Source: Thiemannella venezuelensis (GTDB lineage: Bacteria > Actinomycetota > Actinomycetes > Streptosporangiales > Streptosporangiaceae). From it: a DNA stretch of 64,000 nt. Positions 8,898 through 19,445 of this stretch are shown here, in pieces; the first letter of the stretch is position 1, and each line of letters opens with the position of its first letter. The DNA lies in assembly GCF_014203605.1 (NCBI RefSeq), contig NZ_JACHJJ010000011.1, positions 124,001-188,000 on the forward strand. Reading direction: 5' to 3'. Made by a program: the position numbers and the translations under genes. The notes beneath the pieces were generated by a model. It had not been told where the DNA came from and did no database searches. It saw only the letters and a list, made by a program, of their open reading frames with translations.

Positions 8898-9260
8898 TTA
8901 CTGCTGCCGCCCGCCCTTGGAGAAGATGAAGTTCACCCCGACGATGCCGACCCAGAGGATGAGGAGCACCGGCAGGAGGGCCTGTATCTCGCTGGCGGCG
9001 AGGCCGATCGTCGCCGGAACGCCCAGGCCGAGGGAGACGATCGACAGGGCGAGGCGCTGCCCGGCGGCCACCGAGGGGCGGACCTGCGGGGCCAGGCTGC
9101 GGGCGCGGGCCTCGACCCGCCGGTCGACCCGCCGGTCGATCTCCAGGTCCACCTTCTCCAGGAAGCTCTCGACCAGGGAGTCCTCGAATTCGGGGCCGAG
9201 CTCGCGGCGGGCCTCGACGGTGGCGCGGAGCTCTTCACCGGGGGAGGGCGATGGTGTCAT
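8898..9260 (-). CDS. Small membrane protein with acidic N-terminus and two membrane helices
   Basis: The protein has 120 residues if translation starts at ATG 9260. TATATC lies 6 bases before this ATG, suggesting a leaderless start; a GTG at 9296 would add 12 residues. The first half is charged and probably helical (RRELGPEFEDSLVESF, then LEKVDLEIDRRVDRRVEAR). The second half has two hydrophobic segments, LALSIVSLGLGVPATIGLAA and LPVLLILWVGIVGVNFIF. I recognise the style of a conserved actinobacterial membrane protein but can assign no function. A near-palindrome CGAGATATATCG covers the promoter. Confidence 0.7.
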   Translation of the reverse strand: MTPSPSPGEELRATVEARRELGPEFEDSLVESFLEKVDLEIDRRVDRRVEARARSLAPQVRPSVAAGQRLALSIVSLGLGVPATIGLAASEIQALLPVLLILWVGIVGVNFIFSKGGRQQ

Positions 9261-9384
9261 GATCGAGATATATCGTGCCTTTCCGCCCTTGTCCACTCGA
9301 TCCGCTCATCACAGGCGCCGCCGGAGGGCTCCCGATCTCATACGGCCTCATGCGGCCCCATGCGGCCCGTACGGCGCCGCGGCC

Positions 9385-11820
9385 TCAGGACGGGTCGAGC
9401 GCGGCGGGCAGGCGGACGGTGACCACGGTGCCGCCGCCGTCGCGCGGGCGGGCGGAGATGGTGCCGCCGTGGGCTTCGACGATGGCCTTGGTGATCGCCA
9501 GGCCCAGGCCGGTGCCCTTGATCCCCGCCGTGCGGGCGGTGGCGGCGCGGAAGAACCGGGAGAACAGCTGGCCGTACTCCTCCGGCGGGATGCCGATGCC
9601 GGTGTCGGCGACGGTCAGGACCGCGCCGGGGCCGTGCGCGCCGTCCCCGTCCGCGGGGCCGGGACGCGGGTCGCCGGCGGTGACGGTGACGGTGACGGCG
9701 CCGTCGTCGGGGGTGTACTTGATGGCGTTGGACAGCAGGTTGTCCAGCACCTGCCGCAACCGCAGCGGGTCGGCGTGCACCAGCAGGGGGACCTCCGTCT
9801 CGAGGTCGAGGGTCAGGCGCCTGGTGCCGACGGCCGCCCGGTGGTCGTCGGCCGCCTGGCGGACCAGCCGGGTCAGCGAGGTCGGGCGGGCGTCGATGGC
9901 GATGTGGCCGGCCTCCAGGCGGGCCAGGTCCAGCAGGTCGTCGACCAGGTGCAGCAGGTGGGTGCTGGTGCGGTCGATGACCTCGGCGAACCTGAGCTGG
10001 ACGTCCGACAGGCCGGGGGTGTCCAGCAGCATCTCCACGTAGCCGCGGATGGCGCCGACGGGGTTGCGCAGCTCGTGGCTGACCAGCGCCACCAGCTCGT
10101 CCTTGATGCGGTCGCGCTCCTCGGCCAGCCGGTGGCGCTCGGTGACGTCGGTGGAGATGCCGTCGACGAAGACCCGCCCCCGCTCGCGGCGGGGCGTGCC
10201 GCGCATCCAGATCCAGCGGGTGCGGCCGTCCAGGCCGATGACGCGGCACTCGGCCTGCGCGGCCCGGCCGGTGGCCAGCTCGCTCCGGAACGCGTCCCAC
10301 GCGGCCCGGTCCTCGGGATGGATCCGTTCGGTGAGCACCGTGCCCACGTTGAGGTCGCCGGGCGGCTGGACGCCGAGCACCGCGGCGGCGTTGGAGCCCT
10401 GGAACACGGAGCGCAACTGCCCGTCCGGGGTGATCTGCGCACTCCAGACGTTGTCGTCGATCTGGGAGAGGACCTGGTCGAAGTGACGGCGGCTCTCGGC
10501 CAGGTCCAGGGCCAGTTCCTCGGCGCGCGTCCGCTCCAGGTAGCGGCCCACGTGCGCGCAGACGCCGTCCAGCAGGTCGACCAGGTCGTGGTCGACCTGC
10601 TGGACGGCGTCGGTGCAGAGGACCAGCACGCCCAGCACCTGCCGGCCGCTGCGCACCGGCAGGGCGACGGCCGCGCGCAGTCCCGCCTGCGGGGCGGCCT
10701 GCCCGGGGAGGAGGGCGTTGCCGTCGGCCTGCAGGTCGGCGATCCAGGCGGCCCGGCCGCTGCGCCAGACCGTCCCGGGCAGTCCCTGGCCGGGGCGGAC
10801 GCGGACGGGCTCGCCGCCGGCGGAGGGCGCCGGGCCCTGACCGGGCGGGCTCCACCGGCTGATGCGGACCAGGTGCCGCTGGTCGGGACCGACCTGCCAG
10901 CACTCGCCGTAGGTCCATCCCAGCGCCTGCACCACCGCGGCCAGCACCCCGCCCGCGGCCTGCTCGGCGGAGGAGGACTCGGCCAGGGCCACGGCCACGG
11001 CGTCCTGGGCCTCGCGCAGCGCCTGGGCGCGGTGCCGGTCGGTGATGTCGCGTACGGCCAGCACCGCGCCCAGGCGCTGGCCGTCGCCGGTGATCAGAGG
11101 GCGGGCGTTGACCAGGCAGCGGCGTGCCCGGCCCTCGGGCGGGCAGATCATCAGATGCTGGCCGTCGACGTGCTCGCCGGCCAGCGCCCTGGCCAGCGGC
11201 ACCTGCTCGGAGCGGAGATGGGTGCGCCCGTCGGGGGTGAACAGGTGGTAGGCGCGCGGCCAGTCCTCCGGCTCGGCGGGCGCGTCGGGGAAGGCCGGGT
11301 ACAGCCGGCGGGCCACCTGGTTGGTCACGCTCATCCGGCCGTGGGCGTCACAGGCGATCACGCCCACGTCCAGGCTGTCGAGCAGCGCCTGCAGGAAGGT
11401 CCGCTCGGCCTCCAACTGGCGCCGGGCCTCCTGCCGGGCGCTGATGTCGTGGACGAACGCGTGCACGGCCGCCACGCCGTGCGGGCCGCTGTCCAGCTGC
11501 AGCGCCGCCTCGATGGGGAACTCCCGGCCCGCGCGGTCGGCCACGACCAGCTCCATCCGCCGGTCGGGCAGCACCTCGGAGCCCCGCTCGCGCAGGACGG
11601 CCAGCCCCCGCTCGTAGCGGCGGCGCAACGCGGCGGGGGCGATCAGGCCGAACACGTCGCGGCCGAGGGCCTCCTCGGAGCTCCAGCCGAACAACCGCTC
11701 GGCCGCGGTGTTCCAGGCCCGTACCGCGCCGGTGGCGTCCAGGGAGACGAACGCGTCGTGTGCCTGCTCCAGGATCGACTGCACCGCTGCGGCGTCGCCC
11801 AGCTGCGCCACTGATCCCAT
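9385..11820 (-). CDS. Multi-PAS/GAF sensor histidine kinase
   Basis: This 811-residue protein has no clear membrane segment and is probably a cytoplasmic sensor. Domains in order are a PAS (about 10-130), a second PAS-like domain (about 145-265), GAF (about 285-430), a PAS/PAC (about 450-560, RVFVDGISTDVTERH), HisKA with ELVALVSHELRNPVGA (phospho-accepting His) and HATPase_c with DNLLSNAIKYTP, VADTGIGIPPEE and KGTGLGLAITK. ATG 11820 has AGGGGGG 7 bases upstream. A GTG 6 bases earlier is possible. No response-regulator gene adjoins it, so it is an orphan kinase. The signal is unknown, with light, redox or small ligands all possible for PAS/GAF. Confidence 0.88.
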   Translation of the reverse strand: MGSVAQLGDAAAVQSILEQAHDAFVSLDATGAVRAWNTAAERLFGWSSEEALGRDVFGLIAPAALRRRYERGLAVLRERGSEVLPDRRMELVVADRAGREFPIEAALQLDSGPHGVAAVHAFVHDISARQEARRQLEAERTFLQALLDSLDVGVIACDAHGRMSVTNQVARRLYPAFPDAPAEPEDWPRAYHLFTPDGRTHLRSEQVPLARALAGEHVDGQHLMICPPEGRARRCLVNARPLITGDGQRLGAVLAVRDITDRHRAQALREAQDAVAVALAESSSAEQAAGGVLAAVVQALGWTYGECWQVGPDQRHLVRISRWSPPGQGPAPSAGGEPVRVRPGQGLPGTVWRSGRAAWIADLQADGNALLPGQAAPQAGLRAAVALPVRSGRQVLGVLVLCTDAVQQVDHDLVDLLDGVCAHVGRYLERTRAEELALDLAESRRHFDQVLSQIDDNVWSAQITPDGQLRSVFQGSNAAAVLGVQPPGDLNVGTVLTERIHPEDRAAWDAFRSELATGRAAQAECRVIGLDGRTRWIWMRGTPRRERGRVFVDGISTDVTERHRLAEERDRIKDELVALVSHELRNPVGAIRGYVEMLLDTPGLSDVQLRFAEVIDRTSTHLLHLVDDLLDLARLEAGHIAIDARPTSLTRLVRQAADDHRAAVGTRRLTLDLETEVPLLVHADPLRLRQVLDNLLSNAIKYTPDDGAVTVTVTAGDPRPGPADGDGAHGPGAVLTVADTGIGIPPEEYGQLFSRFFRAATARTAGIKGTGLGLAITKAIVEAHGGTISARPRDGGGTVVTVRLPAALDPS

Positions 11821-11989
11821 GGTCACGCCCCCCTGCGGTTTCCATTCGCATTATTGCACCGAGTATCCATCTGATCACGTTATGTGCCGTGAAAGGGCCG
11901 GTCGTCCCCGGGGTGCCGGGTCCGGCCCTCCGGCGCCGCCCCGCCCTCCGGACCGCTCCCCGCGGCCCGGACTCCCCGGCAGGGGACGG

Positions 11990-12724
11990 TCAGCCCGGCG
12001 CCCGGACGTAGCGGGTGAACAGGAAGCCGTCCTCCTCCAGCACGTGGGCCAGCCGGAGGCCGGTGAACGCGTCGCCGCCGTCGAGGATCCGGGCCGCGGA
12101 CCCGCCGAGCAGCACCGGGCTGACCGTCAGGCAGAGCTCGTCGACCAGGCCCGCCGCCGCGAGCTGCCCGTTGGTCCTCGCCCCGCCCTCGCACAGCACC
12201 CGGGTGAGGCCCCGCTCGCCCAGCGCCTCGACCGCCGCCGCGAGGTCCACCCGCTCGTCCCCGGCCACGATCACGTCGGCGTGCCTGGCGGCCTCCGCCC
12301 GCCGCTCCGCGGGCGCGGCCGCGCAGGTGACGACGATCGTGCGGGCGTACGGCTCCGCCTCGGTGAACAGCGGGGAGGCCAGGTCCAGCTCCAGCCCCCG
12401 GGTGACCACGGCCACCGGCGGGGCGGCCGGCCGGCCCTCGCGCAGCTCCCGCCACGACTCCCGCGGCCGGGCCGGGCGGTACCCCTCGGCGCGGACGGTC
12501 GAGGCCCCCGCCAGGACCACGTCGGCCAGCCCGCGCAGCACCCCGAAGATCCGCTTGTCCCCTCTGCCGGAGAGCCCGCCGGAGAGCCCGTCCAGCCAGA
12601 TCCCGCCGTCGGCGCTGGCCACCATGTTGACCCGCACGCACGGAGCGGCCGGGTAGGCGTAGGCGCGGGCGAGATCGGGCTCGCCGGCGGTCTCTCCGGG
12701 GGAGACCGGATGGATGAGGCGCAT
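11990..12724 (-). CDS. RibD C-terminal/pyrimidine reductase family protein
   Basis: This 244-residue protein has the dihydrofolate-reductase-like fold of the riboflavin pathway reductase. It shows VNMVASADGGIWLDGLSG near the N-terminus, DVVLAGASTVRAEGY, and the NADPH-binding LCEGGARTNGQLAAAGLVDE towards the end. The N-terminal deaminase domain of full-length RibD is absent. Stand-alone copies are common in actinobacteria. Some act on riboflavin intermediates and others reduce unrelated pterin-like substrates, so the exact reaction is open. The GGAGG directly abuts the ATG, an unusually short spacing. No rib genes are nearby, which argues for an accessory role. Confidence 0.78.
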   Translation of the reverse strand: MRLIHPVSPGETAGEPDLARAYAYPAAPCVRVNMVASADGGIWLDGLSGGLSGRGDKRIFGVLRGLADVVLAGASTVRAEGYRPARPRESWRELREGRPAAPPVAVVTRGLELDLASPLFTEAEPYARTIVVTCAAAPAERRAEAARHADVIVAGDERVDLAAAVEALGERGLTRVLCEGGARTNGQLAAAGLVDELCLTVSPVLLGGSAARILDGGDAFTGLRLAHVLEEDGFLFTRYVRAPG

Positions 12725-12829
12725 CCTCCAACCCTGTCACAGCATCCACCCCATAACGGATTCGACGTCAGGGGTGACTTCGGCTGACTCCCGTTACATG
12801 ATTCGTTTCCAGGGATCAGGGAGGGCTGC

Positions 12830-13234
12830 GTGGGGCTGGTCGCGATCGTGACGTGGTTGATCACTGCGATGGTCGGGATCTACCTGCTCTACCTGTGGTT
12901 GTCCGGCGGCGGCCTGCGCCAGCAGGCGACGAAGGTCACCCGCTTCCCCACCGGCCTGGTCTTCGCCCACCCGCTGCTGGCGGTCTCCGCGCTGGGCTGC
13001 TGGATCGCCTACGTCCTCACCCTCCAGCGGGCCTTCGCCTGGATCTCGTTCGGGGTGCTCGCGGTCTCCGCGGTGCTGGGCTTCGTCATGTTCACCCGCT
13101 GGCTGGGCGGGGGCCGGCACGCGCGCGGCGCCGAGAGGCGCTTCCCGCTGGTGGCCGTGCTGCTGCACGGACTGGCGGGGGTGACGACGTTCGTCCTGGT
13201 CCTGCTCACCGCCGCCGTCGCCACGGGTCCGTGA
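12830..13234 (+). CDS. Four-helix integral membrane protein of unknown function
   Basis: This 134-residue protein starts at GTG 12830 with AGGGAGGG about 6 bases upstream. Four hydrophobic segments are visible, beginning VAIVTWLITAMVGIYLLYLW and ending LHGLAGVTTFVLVLLTAAVA, with a basic loop (RHARGAERRF) before the last. No catalytic or binding motif is recognisable. It is transcribed divergently from the RibD-type gene and converges on glgX, so context gives no functional clue. It resembles conserved actinobacterial membrane proteins without an assigned role. Confidence 0.72.
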   Translation: MGLVAIVTWLITAMVGIYLLYLWLSGGGLRQQATKVTRFPTGLVFAHPLLAVSALGCWIAYVLTLQRAFAWISFGVLAVSAVLGFVMFTRWLGGGRHARGAERRFPLVAVLLHGLAGVTTFVLVLLTAAVATGP

Positions 13235-13291
13235 GCGCACGATCCCTGAGCGCACGACCCCTGCGCCCACGGGTCCCTGCGCGGGACCGGC

Positions 13292-15415
<2,124 letters not shown>

Positions 15416-15511
15416 GTGACCCCATTCTTCTCCAGTCCGGGCCCCGTCGCAGGGTGTTGACCTTTTTGTCACCCCTGACAGGCGTGGGAAACGTGGTCCC
15501 CGGAGACCGGA

Positions 15512-15538
15512 CCGGGCGCCGCCGGCGGCGGCGCCCGG
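15512..15538 (-). terminator. GC hairpin downstream of OsmC gene
   Basis: CCGGGCGCCGCC (15512-15523) pairs with GGCGGCGCCCGG (15527-15538) across a 3-base loop, 7 bases beyond the OsmC stop codon. There is no T-run. Confidence 0.5.
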
Positions 15539-15544
15539 TGGTGA

Positions 15545-15973
15545 TCAGCCCAGCAGCTCGGCGTTGAGGGTGATCGTGGTGCCCGTCAGCGCCTTGCTCA
15601 CCGGGCAGTTGGCCTTGGCCGTCTCGGCCGCGGTCTGGAACTGCTCGGCGGTGATGCCCGGGACCTGGGCGCGCACCGAGATGACGATCCCGGTGATGCC
15701 CTCGCCCGGCTGGAAGGTCACGTCGGCCTTCGTCTCCACGGACTGCGGCGGGGTGCCCGCCTGGGCCAGCCCGTGGGACAGCGCCATCGAGAAGCAGGAG
15801 GAGTGCGCGGCCGCGATGAGCTCCTCCGGCGAGGTCTTGCCGTTGGCCGCCTCGGCCCGCGAGGGCCAGGACACGTCGAACGTGCCCACCCCGGAGGAGT
15901 CCAGCGAGACCGAGCCGGATCCGTCGAGCAGCGCGCCCTTCCAGTTGGTCGTCGCGGTACGTGTCGTCGCCAT
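15545..15973 (-). CDS. OsmC/Ohr-family peroxiredoxin
   Basis: This 142-residue protein has the family length. It has the two redox cysteines expected: one in AAHSSCFSMALS (about residue 60) and one in KANCPVSKAL (about residue 123). The Glu in TSPEELIAAAHSS is also typical. OsmC proteins reduce organic hydroperoxides in the cytoplasm using a lipoyl or thiol donor and are induced by osmotic or oxidative stress. The start has GAAGGG 9 bases upstream. The spacing of the cysteines and the NGKTSPEELIAA segment favour the OsmC over the Ohr branch. Confidence 0.9.
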   Translation of the reverse strand: MATTRTATTNWKGALLDGSGSVSLDSSGVGTFDVSWPSRAEAANGKTSPEELIAAAHSSCFSMALSHGLAQAGTPPQSVETKADVTFQPGEGITGIVISVRAQVPGITAEQFQTAAETAKANCPVSKALTGTTITLNAELLG

Positions 15974-16102
15974 GGCGATGTCCCTTCGATCGATAGGTGT
16001 TCATGAGCGAACATACGCCGTCCGCCCGGTGTACCGCCCGGCGGGCACGCGCCTGCCGCAGGAACGGCCCGGAGACCGCCCGGGCGGCCGCCCCGCGGGC
16101 GG

Positions 16103-17545
16103 TCAGAGGCCCTCGACGACGCTCCTGGCGTACTCGTCGTCGCTCTCGGCGAGGACCCGCTCGATCCCCGCCCGCGCCCGCGCGTCGCCCCGCGCCGCCA
16201 GGCCCCGCGCCGCCTCGGCCACCGTGCTCAGGTCCTCGTCGCCGAGCCGCGCGGCCAGCGCCTCGCGGATCCGCGGGGTGTCCTGGTCGAGGCCCGCCAG
16301 GCTCATGGTCGCCCAGTCCCGGACGTCGTCGTCGGGATCCTCGGTCATCGAGACCAGCAGCGCGAGCCCCTCGTCGTGACCGGGCGGCAGGACCGCGGCC
16401 AGCGCCGCCGGGTCGGACTCGGTGCGGGTCCAGCCGTCGGAGGTGATGATCTCCAGCACCTCGGGCAGGGCCCGGGGGTCGGCGTGGTGGCCGAGCGCCC
16501 CGAGCACCGAGCGCAGCACCCGTTCGTCGTTCTCGGTCGCCGCCATCCGCCGCAGGACGGGCAGGGACTCCTCCAGGAAGGGCTTGCCGTCCTCGGTGAA
16601 ACCGAGCTGGGCGAGCACGTCCACGGCGAACTCGCGGCGGCGCGGGTCCTCGGCGGCGCACGCGCGGGCGGCGGCCTCGAAGGTCTCCCGGTCGCCGCGC
16701 CGCTGCAGCGAGCCCGCCACGGTCCACCAGGTCTCGGCCTCCTCGTCGAGGTCCCGGTACGGCAGCGCCCGGTCGGCCAGCTCGTCGAAGGGCGGCCGCT
16801 CGCCGGTGGCGTCCTCCAGGAGCGTGGCGATCGCCGCGTGGCCGCGCTGGCACTGCACCTCGAAACCCGGAGCGCCCTCGGCGTCCAGTGCCGTCACGGT
16901 CACCAGGTCGGTGCCGTCCTCGGCGCGGGTGCGGCCCACGACGAAGCCGGAGTCCTCCGGCACCTGGCCGGCGATCTGGTCCAGCAGCGCACTCTCCAGC
17001 TGGGTGCCGAGCCAGTCGCGGGCGATCTCCAGCGGGGTGTCGCCCTCGCCGTCCGGCCGCCCGGGGTCGGCCCCGGCCTCCAGCAGCGCCTGCACGGCGC
17101 CCAGCGCTCCGCGCCGGACGGCCAGCGTGAGCGCGGTCGTCGCGGTGTCGGTGGCGTCCTCGGCGGGCGCGCCGGCCTCCAGCAGCGCGCGCAGGGAGCC
17201 GGCGTGCCCGTTGGCGGCGGCCCAGAGCACCGGGGTCCACCCGTGGCTCTCCCGCCCGGCCGGGTCGGCACCGGCGGCCAGCAGCGCCTCGACCGTCTCG
17301 GTCCGGCCCCAGGCCGCGGCCGCGCACAGCGGCAGCCCCTCGTCCTCACCGCCGCTGAGCCGGTCCGGGTCGGCCCCGGCCGCCAGCAGCGCCCGCACGA
17401 TCTCCGTCCGGCCGCCCACCGCCGCCCGGTAGAGCGCGGTGCTGTCCGCCTCGCCCGCCGGATCTGCGGGGACGCCCTTCCCGAGCAGGTCTCCGACCCG
17501 CTCGACGTCGTTGCCGGTCACCGCGTCCAGAAGCTCTTCGTACAT
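16103..17545 (-). CDS. Ankyrin-repeat and HEAT-repeat protein
   Basis: In this 480-residue soluble protein, residues 1-195 hold about five ankyrin repeats with the usual core (STALYRAAVGGRTEIVRALL, then LLAAGADP repeated). Residues about 280-480 look like HEAT/armadillo-type helical pairs (RRREFAVDVLAQLGF, DDDVRDWATMSLAGLDQDTP, DEDLSTVAEAARGLAARGD). The middle segment is not recognised. Both repeat types are protein-interaction scaffolds, so a binding or inhibitor role is likely and no enzyme motif is seen. The high acidic content is in keeping with a cytoplasmic protein. Neighbours give no partner. Confidence 0.82.
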   Translation of the reverse strand: MYEELLDAVTGNDVERVGDLLGKGVPADPAGEADSTALYRAAVGGRTEIVRALLAAGADPDRLSGGEDEGLPLCAAAAWGRTETVEALLAAGADPAGRESHGWTPVLWAAANGHAGSLRALLEAGAPAEDATDTATTALTLAVRRGALGAVQALLEAGADPGRPDGEGDTPLEIARDWLGTQLESALLDQIAGQVPEDSGFVVGRTRAEDGTDLVTVTALDAEGAPGFEVQCQRGHAAIATLLEDATGERPPFDELADRALPYRDLDEEAETWWTVAGSLQRRGDRETFEAAARACAAEDPRRREFAVDVLAQLGFTEDGKPFLEESLPVLRRMAATENDERVLRSVLGALGHHADPRALPEVLEIITSDGWTRTESDPAALAAVLPPGHDEGLALLVSMTEDPDDDVRDWATMSLAGLDQDTPRIREALAARLGDEDLSTVAEAARGLAARGDARARAGIERVLAESDDEYARSVVEGL

Positions 17546-17699
17546 GCATCCGGATCATAGGCGGCCGGAGGCCGGGGGGCGTGGCGGCCCTCCGGACGGT
17601 GCTCCCCCGGATGGGGGCCCGGGCCGCGCATGAGGCGTTCGGACCACGGAAGGTTCCTTCCTCAGGAGGATCCACCTCCGAGGAAACTCGCGATATGTT

Positions 17700-18506
17700 G
17701 TGAATGTGAATGATCCGGGTGGAATCCGAGCCTCGGACGCCGAGCGCGAGGCCGTCGTCGAGCAGCTGAGAATCGCCTCCGTCGAGGGCAGGCTGACCCT
17801 CGGCGAGCTGACCGAGCGGACCGAGGCGGCCTACACCGCCGTCACGCAGGCGGAGCTCGCCGTCGTCACCTCCGACCTGCCGCAGGCCGGCCAGGTCCCG
17901 GCGCCCTCGCCCGCCCACATGCCGGTCCCGCCGCAGGGCGGCCGGAGGCGGCGCTGGTTCGTCGCCGTCATGGGCGACTCCAAGCGGCGCGGCAAGTGGC
18001 GGATCGACCAGGAGCTCGGCGCGGTGGCCGTGATGGGCGACGTCCTCCTCGACCTGCGCGAGGCCGAGGTCCGCACCGGCGCGGTGGTCGACATCTCCGC
18101 CACCGCGATCATGGGCGATGTGAAGATCATTGTTCCGGACGGGGTGGACGTCGACCTCGAGGGCATCGCGATCATGGGGGACAAGAAGGTCCAGGTGATC
18201 GAGGCCCCGCCGGGGACGAACGCGCCGCGCATCCGGGTCAAGGCCTTCGTCCTCATGGGAGACGTCAAGGTGATCGGCGACTCCCGGGCCGAACCCGTCA
18301 AGAAGGCGTGGGCCGCCTGGCGGGAGCAGTGGCGCGAGATCCGGGGCGAGCTCCGGGGAGAGTTCCACGGCGGGCCGCACCGGTCGCTGCCCCCGCACGG
18401 CTCCGGCCACCGGCTGCACCCCGCGCCGGAGCCGTACCTCGCGCCCGGCGACTCCTCCTACCGTCCCGGCTCCGGGGAGGGGCCCCGGCCGCCCGGCGGC
18501 CGCTGA
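17700..18506 (+). CDS. DUF1707 protein with LiaF-like beta domain
   Basis: The 268-residue protein starts at GTG 17700; GTG 17706 is an alternative. Residues about 9-65 are the DUF1707 helical hairpin (IRASDAEREAVVEQLRIA, LGELTERTEAAYTAVT). Residues about 80-210 contain the repeating strand motif of LiaF/YvqF C-terminal domains (AVMGDSKR, AVMGDVLLDL, AIMGDVKIIVP, VLMGDVKVIG). The tail is basic, then Pro/Gly-rich. There is no membrane helix in this version. Related proteins sense or buffer envelope stress at the membrane surface. That role is inferred from the families alone. Confidence 0.83.
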   Translation: MNVNDPGGIRASDAEREAVVEQLRIASVEGRLTLGELTERTEAAYTAVTQAELAVVTSDLPQAGQVPAPSPAHMPVPPQGGRRRRWFVAVMGDSKRRGKWRIDQELGAVAVMGDVLLDLREAEVRTGAVVDISATAIMGDVKIIVPDGVDVDLEGIAIMGDKKVQVIEAPPGTNAPRIRVKAFVLMGDVKVIGDSRAEPVKKAWAAWREQWREIRGELRGEFHGGPHRSLPPHGSGHRLHPAPEPYLAPGDSSYRPGSGEGPRPPGGR

Positions 18507-18568
18507 CGAGCCGTTCCCCGGGGCGCGCAACGTCCGGTGGGGTCCGACCGAGGTCCTGCCGGAACGGG

Positions 18569-18661
18569 CCGGCCGGGATCCCCGGCTGTTCGGTGGCCAC
18601 CGTGCGCAGCCAGGCCGCCAGGGGGCTGGCCAAGCTGCGCGCCGACCCCGCCGCCAGGGCC
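18569..18661 (+). pseudogene. Remnant of an ECF (SigE-type) sigma factor, region 4 end
   Basis: The forward frame reads AGIPGCSVATVRSQAARGLA followed by KLRADPA. This is the DNA-binding helix-turn-helix and C-terminus of SigE-family ECF sigma factors (typical GCSVGTVKSQ...RGLAKLR). No sigma region 2 or start codon precedes it: upstream lies the DUF1707 gene, and this frame is then a shadow of it. The fragment sits in the 177-base gap before cbiX. I interpret it as a deletion relic. Confidence 0.6.
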
Positions 18662-18683
18662 GCGACCGGCCGGGAGGCGGAGT

Positions 18684-19445
18684 TCAGGCGGTGGCGGAGC
18701 GCTCGTCCGCCCGCAGGGCCTGCCCGTACCGTTCGAGCAGCACGTCCGCGACCTCCGGAGCCGCGCCGAGCACGTCCGCGACGACCTCGGCGCCCGCGGC
18801 CAGGGCGGCGGCGCGGGTCTTGTCGGCGAAGTAGCCGGGGGCCAGCAGGTAGGGGGCGACCACCACGCGCGGGGCCCCGGCGGCGAGCAGCCGCCGGACC
18901 TCGTCCCCGGGGGCGGGCGCGGCGGCCGAGGCGTAGGCCGCGCTCACCGACCACCAGCCGCGCCGCGCGGCCCACTGCCGGGCGATCCCGGCGACCGTCG
19001 CGTTGGCCCGGTGGTCGCTGGAGCCCGCCGAGAGCAGCACCACGGCGGTCCGCGGGTCCCCGGCGGCCACGCCCGCCTCGGCCAGGCGCCGCTCCAGGGC
19101 GTCGATCAGCAGCGGGTGCGGTCCCAGCGTCGTGCCCCGGTGCACCCGGAGCCGGGGCTGCCGGGCCGCGACCTCGGCCAGCGCGCCGGGGATGTCCACC
19201 CGGCTGTGGTAGGCCTCGGTGAGCAGCAGCGGCAGGACCACCGCCTCGGCCAGCCCGGACAGCGCCCCGGCCAGCGTCGGAGCGGCGTGGTCGAGGTAGG
19301 CGGCGCGGACCGGGAGCCCCGGCAGCGCCAGCCGTACCGTGTCCATCAGGGCCTCCACCGTCGCGGCGGCGCGCGGGTCGCGCGAGCCGTGCGCCACCGC
19401 CACCAGCGGGACCGCCGGTGCCACGGGCGGGAGGGGAAGGCTCAC
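18684..19445 (-). CDS. Sirohydrochlorin chelatase-like protein (CbiX/SirB family)
   Basis: The protein has 253 residues from GTG 19445, whose GTGA overlaps the cysH stop codon by 4 bases and so implies coupled translation. It has two similar halves of the class II chelatase fold: VAVAHGSRDPRAAATVEAL with the metal-binding His near residue 16, then VLPLLLTEAYHSRVD, and in the second half VVLLSAGSSDHRAN and VVVAPYLLAPGYFADKTR. Such enzymes insert Fe2+ into sirohydrochlorin to make siroheme, the cofactor of the sulfite reductase in this operon. That makes ferrochelatase the likely activity. A cobalt chelatase role is less likely. Confidence 0.87.
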   Translation of the reverse strand: MSLPLPPVAPAVPLVAVAHGSRDPRAAATVEALMDTVRLALPGLPVRAAYLDHAAPTLAGALSGLAEAVVLPLLLTEAYHSRVDIPGALAEVAARQPRLRVHRGTTLGPHPLLIDALERRLAEAGVAAGDPRTAVVLLSAGSSDHRANATVAGIARQWAARRGWWSVSAAYASAAAPAPGDEVRRLLAAGAPRVVVAPYLLAPGYFADKTRAAALAAGAEVVADVLGAAPEVADVLLERYGQALRADERSATA

